A stretch of DNA of 64,000 nt, taken from positions 24,255-88,254 of the forward strand of contig JAFSRI010000001.1 of the NCBI GenBank assembly GCA_017446155.1. Reading direction: 5' to 3'. Position 1 is the first letter of the stretch, and each line of letters starts with the position of its first letter. Shown here piece by piece: positions 59,396-64,000 of the stretch. The notes below the pieces were generated by a model. It saw only the letters and a program-made list of their open reading frames with translations. It ran no database searches and was not told the origin of the DNA. The position numbers and the translations under genes were made by a program. Source of the stretch: Clostridia bacterium (lineage in GTDB: Bacteria > Bacillota > Clostridia > Oscillospirales > CAG-272).

Positions 59396-61822
59396 ATGAA
59401 AAAAACATTGGCGTTTCTTTTGGCGGCGCTTCTGCTCATCTCGGCATTTTCACTGACCGTGACGGCGGCAGACGATACGTCATATGAAATCAAAGAACTC
59501 AACCAAGGATATGAAGGTTACAAGCCTATCCCGCTTCTCATTCTCGTTGTCAGCTTCGACCCCAACGGCAACGGCGTCGACGACGTAAAAGCGGGCAAGT
59601 CCTCGACTGACAAAGAACTTGACACCTACGGCGAACAGTGGGCTTACTCGCCTGAATCGCATTGGGAAAAAATATGCTTTTCAAGCACGGGCAAATCGCT
59701 TAATACATATTATCAAGCAATGTCAAAGGGCAACTTCCGCTGGATTCCCGTAGACGAAACATACGGCAACAAAAACAACGGCATCGTTTATGTTTCAGTC
59801 AACATGATGCACCCCAACGCCAGAACGGGCAGCTCTCAAAGCCAATACGGCGAAGAACGTCTTAAAGCCATTCAGGCGGCGGCGCAGTACGTTGATTTTG
59901 CGTCATACGATACAAACGGCGACGGATTCATTTCGTTTGAAGAGATGTCGTTTGTGTTCATCATCGCCGGCTACAACTCCAAATTCGGCACCGGCGGCAG
60001 AACGAACACAAGACCGTGGGGCATGAACTGCTTTGAAGTAAGCACAAGCAACTGGTCGACAAAGGTTGACGGGGTAAACATCCTGAACGGCTCTCGCCGC
60101 GGCTATTTCTGCTACTGCGGCGAATATCAGACAGCGTCCGACCCGATAATGTACGGCACGATCGCTCACGAGCTCGGTCACGTTCTCGGCGCGAAAGACC
60201 TTTACACATATTCTGGCTACACATGGGCGGGCAGCCCCGGCAACACCGCGCTCCAAGGCGGCGGCTCGGGCAACTACTATTCAGGTGAACAAGCAGGCAC
60301 CTCTCCATCGGCTATCGACCCCTACTATCTTGAATACTACGGTTTTGAAAGATCTACCGTCGTCAACGACGGCACATATACTCTCTATTCAAGAACAAGC
60401 AAAAAAGGCGAATACAACATTATAAGAATAAACACGAACGACCCTGGCGAGTATTATCTTATAGAAAACAGATATAAGAGCACCACCACCGTTCCCTACG
60501 ACGGTTTGGCGTCAGCCAACACACAGGGCATTATGATTTGGCACGTTGACGATTTCATCATGGAAAATTACACCTTGCCGGACTGCTACAAAACCGGAAC
60601 CACGCCCCGCGCGCCCGGTCTTACACCGATAAGCCCCGCGGCGTCGGTCGGCTTTAATAACGATAACGGCAACCCGTGGGATAAGAGCGACGGAACGTTC
60701 ATAGCAAAGAACGTGGCGTTCGTCGGAACTGACGACACTAAATTTTCAACGCGTCTTTCGGGCGACGAAGTAGGTGACTTTGATCTTCAAATCGAAATGC
60801 TCAGCGCACCGGGCGACGAAATGCAGATAAAAGTGACAGGCACGGTAGTTTTAGCACCATATATCAACGTTGCGGCAAACGAATCCACAACCGATTCTCT
60901 CATCGTCCGTGGCAAGGTATCCGAGCTTAACGCGGGAACGCTCACCTCTATCAAGCTCACGGTAGCAACCGACGCGAAATATACAAAGCTCGTCGGAACA
61001 TATAACTTAAAGCCGGAAGAGGACGGAAAATTCTCACTTTCACTCGATTCTCTCACACCTAAGACAACATATTATTTCAAACTCGAAGCGACAGGCTCAA
61101 ACGGAACGACGGTAAAAGAATTTAAGGGATATACAAAAGCGATGCCCAAGGTCAGAACGAACGACTATATCGTGTATATGTACAGAGGCATGACCGACGC
61201 CAACAACCCATATGAAAAGACGGTAAAATGCGGCGAGGTGCTGACGTATAACTTCCCCATGACAAAATCCACCCAGCTCTTCGGCGGCTGGTATCTCGAC
61301 ACGTCTTTCACCGATAAATACGACATGGCGTTCACCAAGGATGATACCGAAGAGATGTATCTTTATGCCAGATGGATAGATAAAACTCAGGCGGTATCGA
61401 TGAAAGTTGTCGGCGCCGCTACACTCTACGAGGTGTTCGCGATCCAGACGGGCGAAACATTCGACGTGCCCGTACTCAAAACAGAAGAAGGACAAGAGGT
61501 TGAGGGTTGGTATTCAGACCCTGACTTCACCACTCCGTTCGATTTTGAAAAAACGATAGACGAAGCCGGAGAAGTTACGGTTTACGTAAAGTTCAAGAGC
61601 ACAGGCTCAGAGCAGACGGAAACGACGGCACAAACGACAACCGAAACCGTCATCACCAGCGAAACCACAACAGTCGCCGACGTTGAAACGACGTCTTCTA
61701 CCGCCGAAACAACAAAGCCCTCGGGCGGTTGCGGCTCGGCTATCGGAGCAGGTGCCGTTATATGCGGAATAGTTTCAGTATTCGCCGGCGCGCTCTGCCT
61801 TAAAAAGAAAAAGGAAGACTGA
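59396..61822 (+). CDS. Secreted M6-family metalloprotease with surface anchor
   Basis: An 808-residue protein. A signal peptide covers about residues 1-25. The catalytic zinc motif HELGH (about residues 257-261, AHELGHVLGAKDLY) fits the M6 immune-inhibitor-A type. An EF-hand-like loop DTNGDGFISFEE lies near residue 170. C-terminal parts: a fibronectin-like segment, an InlB/Flg_new-like repeat (LFGGWYLD...MYLYARW, then VEGWYSDP...VYVKF), a Thr/Glu-rich stalk and a hydrophobic anchor followed by KKKKED. Probably a surface protease with a stalk. GGAGG site. Confidence 0.88.
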   Translation: MKKTLAFLLAALLLISAFSLTVTAADDTSYEIKELNQGYEGYKPIPLLILVVSFDPNGNGVDDVKAGKSSTDKELDTYGEQWAYSPESHWEKICFSSTGKSLNTYYQAMSKGNFRWIPVDETYGNKNNGIVYVSVNMMHPNARTGSSQSQYGEERLKAIQAAAQYVDFASYDTNGDGFISFEEMSFVFIIAGYNSKFGTGGRTNTRPWGMNCFEVSTSNWSTKVDGVNILNGSRRGYFCYCGEYQTASDPIMYGTIAHELGHVLGAKDLYTYSGYTWAGSPGNTALQGGGSGNYYSGEQAGTSPSAIDPYYLEYYGFERSTVVNDGTYTLYSRTSKKGEYNIIRINTNDPGEYYLIENRYKSTTTVPYDGLASANTQGIMIWHVDDFIMENYTLPDCYKTGTTPRAPGLTPISPAASVGFNNDNGNPWDKSDGTFIAKNVAFVGTDDTKFSTRLSGDEVGDFDLQIEMLSAPGDEMQIKVTGTVVLAPYINVAANESTTDSLIVRGKVSELNAGTLTSIKLTVATDAKYTKLVGTYNLKPEEDGKFSLSLDSLTPKTTYYFKLEATGSNGTTVKEFKGYTKAMPKVRTNDYIVYMYRGMTDANNPYEKTVKCGEVLTYNFPMTKSTQLFGGWYLDTSFTDKYDMAFTKDDTEEMYLYARWIDKTQAVSMKVVGAATLYEVFAIQTGETFDVPVLKTEEGQEVEGWYSDPDFTTPFDFEKTIDEAGEVTVYVKFKSTGSEQTETTAQTTTETVITSETTTVADVETTSSTAETTKPSGGCGSAIGAGAVICGIVSVFAGALCLKKKKED

Positions 61823-61922
61823 CGGATTTTCTGAATTTTCATAAATACCATTAAGCAAAAAAAGGTAAGGATTTACCGCACTTCCATTAGGGAATTTTCG
61901 GCAAGGCTGTCCTTTGAGAATC

Positions 61923-61950
61923 AGGCGTGGCGCGATGCCACGCCTTTTCT
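61923..61950 (+). terminator. Intrinsic terminator of the metalloprotease gene
   Basis: A perfect 9-bp stem AGGCGTGGC (61923-61931) with GCCACGCCT (61937-61945) and a T-run. Confidence 0.8.
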
Positions 61951-61960
61951 CTTGTTTGTT

Positions 61961-62635
61961 TTAGTCGAAGTCGGGGATTTCAACGGCTCCGACGAAGTTG
62001 TAAATGATTTCGATTGTGTGTCTGTAATGTCCGTCAACTTTCTGCTTTTCGTAAATCAGCACCTTGTCGATAAACGCTCGCAGAATTTCAGGCGTCAATT
62101 CCTTAAAGTCGCTGTATTTGTTCACGAAAGAAACGAATTTTATGATCTCTTCGGTTTTGTTCATTGACTTTTCCATATCCGCCTTTAACACAGATACTTT
62201 GTCCGTCAACGACCGCTGTTCCGTTTCGTAGTTCTCGCTCATCTTCATATAGCATTCTTCTGAAAGTTTGCCTACGACTTTATCTTCGTAAAGACTTTGA
62301 ATGATCTTATCGAGCGTTTTGATTCTCGTTTCGGATTCGTCTATCTCTTTCAAAGACGCTTTCAGTTCGCGTTTTGACTTGGCGTCGCTTCTGTGCATCA
62401 GATCGGAAACAAACTGCTCCTTGTTCTCGCTTGCAAAACGAACGGTATATTGCAAATCGTTTTTGATCATTTCAGTCACGGCATGAGCCGTAATTTGATG
62501 AGATGAACAAGTTTTCTTTTTCTGCTTTCGGTACGAAGAACAGTTAAAATACTCGGCTTGTTTCGTTGTGGAACAACGACAGAGATACATTTTCTGTCCG
62601 CAGTAGGCGCAGTAAAGCATTCCGGACAGTACACT
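61961..62635 (-). pseudogene. C-terminal half of a large serine recombinase
   Basis: About 225 codons. SVLSGMLYCAYCGQKMYLCRCSTT is the recombinase zinc-ribbon start; a long coiled coil rich in Lys/Glu follows, then LRAFIDKVLIYEKQKVDGHYRHTIEIIYNF, the usual C-terminal end of Tn4451/TnpX-type recombinases. The resolvase catalytic domain with its Ser is missing. In the same frame a TGA at 62636-62638 separates it from a relaxase-like fragment. It could be translated from an internal start (MLYC at 62620) but is a remnant. Confidence 0.8.
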
Positions 62636-62926
62636 TCATTTCACCCATATCAGTCGGGCGACGTCGGCTTTCAACGCCTCTCTGTTTCTTAAAAAGAGCA
62701 TCGTTGCGAGCTTGTCTATCCGCTTCTGATACGGTTTCATTTCCTTTCTTCCGTATTCCAAAGGGATTTGCGCGGGCAGGTCTTTGCAAAGCGAAATAAA
62801 CTCTTTCTTGATCGCGTCGTCGGAATAGATAGAACGACCTACTGCCGTCATCTTCCGCAGTTTTCGTAACGCTTCGTCCCTTGCAGAATAAACGTCGTTT
62901 GCCGAATCGGGATCGACGAGAGTGCG
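62636..62926 (-). pseudogene. Relaxase-like fragment (MobP3-type tail, tentative)
   Basis: The open frame runs from 63118 to TGA at 62636. Only the part from about 62926 looks like a real protein: LRKLRKMTAVGRSIYSDDAIKKEF and LPLEYGRKEMKPYQKRIDKLA-like sequence, resembling the C-terminus of MobP3-type relaxases (from memory). The part before it is antisense to the DsbA-like fragment and should not be counted. It is truncated at both ends and abuts the recombinase fragment. Confidence 0.4.
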
Positions 62927-63106
62927 TTTACAAAACAATATAACGGCGAAGCGGAGTCCGCGCTTGCTGCCGATCTCGCCCTTACCCGACGCCTCGGCAT
63001 ATACTCGCTGCCGTCCTATCTGATAAGTCGCGGCGACAGGGCGTTGATTCTGCAGAGCTTTGATTACCGGGACTTTGAAAACGCGATCGAAAAAATCTGC
63101 AGATAA
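62909..63106 (+). pseudogene. C-terminal fragment of a DsbA-family thiol oxidoreductase
   Basis: On the plus strand the frame GID...NGEAESALAADLALTRRLGIYSLPSYLI, then SFDYRDFENAIEKIC to TAA at 63104-63106, matches the C-terminal half of DsbA/FrnE-type proteins (the cis-Pro loop is SLPSY). There is no CxxC active site and no start codon; the left boundary lies somewhere between 62909 and about 62935, where the relaxase-like fragment of the other strand begins. A clear remnant. Confidence 0.6.
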
Positions 63107-63160
63107 CGCATTCATCAAAAAACCGCTTCTTCCGTTTTGAAAAGAAGATGAAATAACGCA

Positions 63161-63193
63161 CAGCGGCGGGATTGATCCCGCCGCTGAATTTTA
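63161..63193 (+). terminator. Terminator after the DsbA-like fragment
   Basis: A perfect 11-bp stem CAGCGGCGGGA (63161-63171) with TCCCGCCGCTG (63176-63186) and a weak T-rich tail. It is retained from the former DsbA-like gene and now may serve both sides. Confidence 0.7.
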
Positions 63194-63302
63194 TATATGA
63201 TACGCATTTAGATAACTGCAAGCGCTTTTCAGTGCTCTATTCTGTCGGAGCCTATATCTTTGTCCCGACAAACCGGAATTTGTGTATCTGATGATTTGAC
63301 CC

Positions 63303-63941
63303 CTATCGCACCGCAAGCGCTGCGCCCATTTCAAACGCTTTTTGACGCTCTTTCGGGAAGACGTTCTCGTGTCTTTTCATTTTAGCCGCCGGGTCGAACA
63401 TCGTCCATTCCCAGTCGGTTTTACCGTAATCCTTGAGCTGCAGCGTGTTGCCGCTGACAAAAACCTCGGTCGGACCGACGAAACGGTTCAGCGTTTGCCG
63501 ATAATCTCTGATAAGCCCCCGGTACATCGTGTCTGGCGCGTTGCTCGTCATGATGAGCAGCACCGAGATCGGGCGTTCGTTGCAGCACGGCTTTTCAAGG
63601 TTGTAAGTCAGATACTGAAAGATCAGCCGCTCGTACAGCGCCCGGAAGGACGCGGTCATCTCCGACAGATAATTCGGCGAGCCTATGATCAGCCCGTCCG
63701 ACCCGCGGATCGCGTCGAGCACCGGCGTCAGTCCGTCTTTACAAACGCAATGCCCCTTAAATTTTTCTTTTTTGCAGCCGAAGCAGGAGATACACCCCGT
63801 GTATTTCTCCAGCCGGAACAGATCGAATCTTTCTACCGTCGCTCCCGCCGACTCCGCGCCCATTGACGCTTCAGCGATCAGCGTTTCCGTATTCCAGCCC
63901 ATGCGCGGACCCGCGTTCACCGCAACGATCTTTTTGCTCAT
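63303..63941 (-). CDS. Flavodoxin-family NAD(P)H-dependent reductase
   Basis: A 212-residue protein. The FMN-binding start is AVNAGPRMGWNTETLIAEA, and a ferredoxin-like CISCFGCKKEKFKGHC cysteine set follows at about residue 50. LIIGSPNYLSEMTASFRALYERL is the second flavin loop. It resembles iron-sulfur flavoproteins/flavodoxin reductases of Clostridia. Start at 63941 with AGGAG 8 bases upstream (an ATG at 63947 is too near). It overlaps the partial gene upstream by about one codon and is probably co-transcribed. Confidence 0.85.
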   Translation of the reverse strand: MSKKIVAVNAGPRMGWNTETLIAEASMGAESAGATVERFDLFRLEKYTGCISCFGCKKEKFKGHCVCKDGLTPVLDAIRGSDGLIIGSPNYLSEMTASFRALYERLIFQYLTYNLEKPCCNERPISVLLIMTSNAPDTMYRGLIRDYRQTLNRFVGPTEVFVSGNTLQLKDYGKTDWEWTMFDPAAKMKRHENVFPKERQKAFEMGAALAVR

Positions 63942-63946
63942 TTTCA

Positions 63947-64000
63947 TTACTCCTCTATCAGATATGCCGAAACGATCTCGCCGTAATAGGAGATATGATC
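63947..64000 (-). CDS. 3' end of a gene cut by the window edge
   Basis: The last 17 codons of a leftward gene, ending ...YYGEIVSAYLIEE and TAA at 63947-63949. Not enough for identification; a flavin-related partner of the flavodoxin gene is a guess only. Confidence 0.6.
   Translation of the reverse strand, partial: DHISYYGEIVSAYLIEE

Noticed and set aside
62939..63118. N-terminal part of the minus-strand frame 62636-63118
   Set aside because: It is antisense to the DsbA-like fragment and shows no relaxase-type sequence, so only the part below about 62926 was kept.

Overview
The window looks like a chromosomal segment of a spore-forming, anaerobic Clostridia member (Firmicutes), probably a gut-type Oscillospirales relative. 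The evidence is: spoIVA and yunB; a DivIVA/SepF division gene set; long-form HPF; LexA with Gram-positive style operators; strong AGGAGG ribosome binding sites; near-consensus TTGACA-17-TATAAT promoters; and clean Rho-independent terminators. No rRNA, tRNA or CRISPR was found. Base composition is moderate, with clearly AT-richer patches near 26.4-27.8 kb and 51.7-53.4 kb.

Layout. 0.1-5.4 kb: an exported trigger-factor/FKBP-like lipoprotein, a sugar isomerase-like gene overlapping lexA, an M14 peptidase, ireB and an unknown gene. 5.5-13.5 kb: a long leftward block with sepF, divIVA, lspA, a pseudouridine synthase, a HAD phosphatase, queA, miaA, a HlyD-like protein and yggS. This is a rearranged form of the division cluster of Gram-positive bacteria. 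13.7-18.6 kb (leftward): a small membrane protein, upp, a second pseudouridine synthase, mtaB and a spore-type D,D-carboxypeptidase. 18.7-25.5 kb: nadE, malic enzyme (leftward), then a rightward operon nusB-Kae1-like-xseA-xseB-ispA followed by yunB. 25.5-29.9 kb (leftward): a radical SAM protein, a small AT-rich cluster (frameshifted DUF3784, GNAT, a Cys-rich small protein), rlmD and hpf. 30.1-35.9 kb (rightward): yqeG, a YhaN/SbcC-like ATPase, a membrane protein and a beta-helix-type carbohydrate-binding lipoprotein. 36.2-40.3 kb (leftward): a sialidase-like protein, murI, prmC and yqhQ. 40.8-45.8 kb (rightward): spoIVA, two small enzyme/membrane genes, a DtxR-type regulator overlapping a DUF4838 protein, and two small genes. 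46-50.3 kb (leftward): a HAD protein with a GH130 phosphorylase, secG and an FAD oxidoreductase. 50.5-51.7 kb: rpsF-ssb-rpsR with a structured leader. 51.7-53.4 kb: an AT-rich island with a lipoprotein carrying five tandem double-CxxC units and a degenerate repeat array. 53.5-59.2 kb: alpha-L-fucosidase, an acyltransferase, an orphan BlaI regulator, two exported or membrane proteins and a nucleotidyltransferase. 59.4-64 kb: an M6 metalloprotease, then a junction of three broken genes (serine recombinase, relaxase-like, DsbA-like), then a flavodoxin gene.

Shared themes. Four genes (M14 peptidase, D,D-carboxypeptidase, yunB, spoIVA) carry promoters resembling the sporulation mother-cell sigma-E (sigma-K) type, so several scattered genes probably belong to one sporulation regulon. 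Fucosidase, sialidase-like and GH130 genes lack signal peptides and suggest intracellular processing of imported host or plant glycans. The most unusual items are the exported zinc-ribbon lipoprotein with its neighbouring repeat array, the A7 frameshift in the DUF3784 gene, the rpsF leader, and the mosaic of gene remnants at 62-63 kb.
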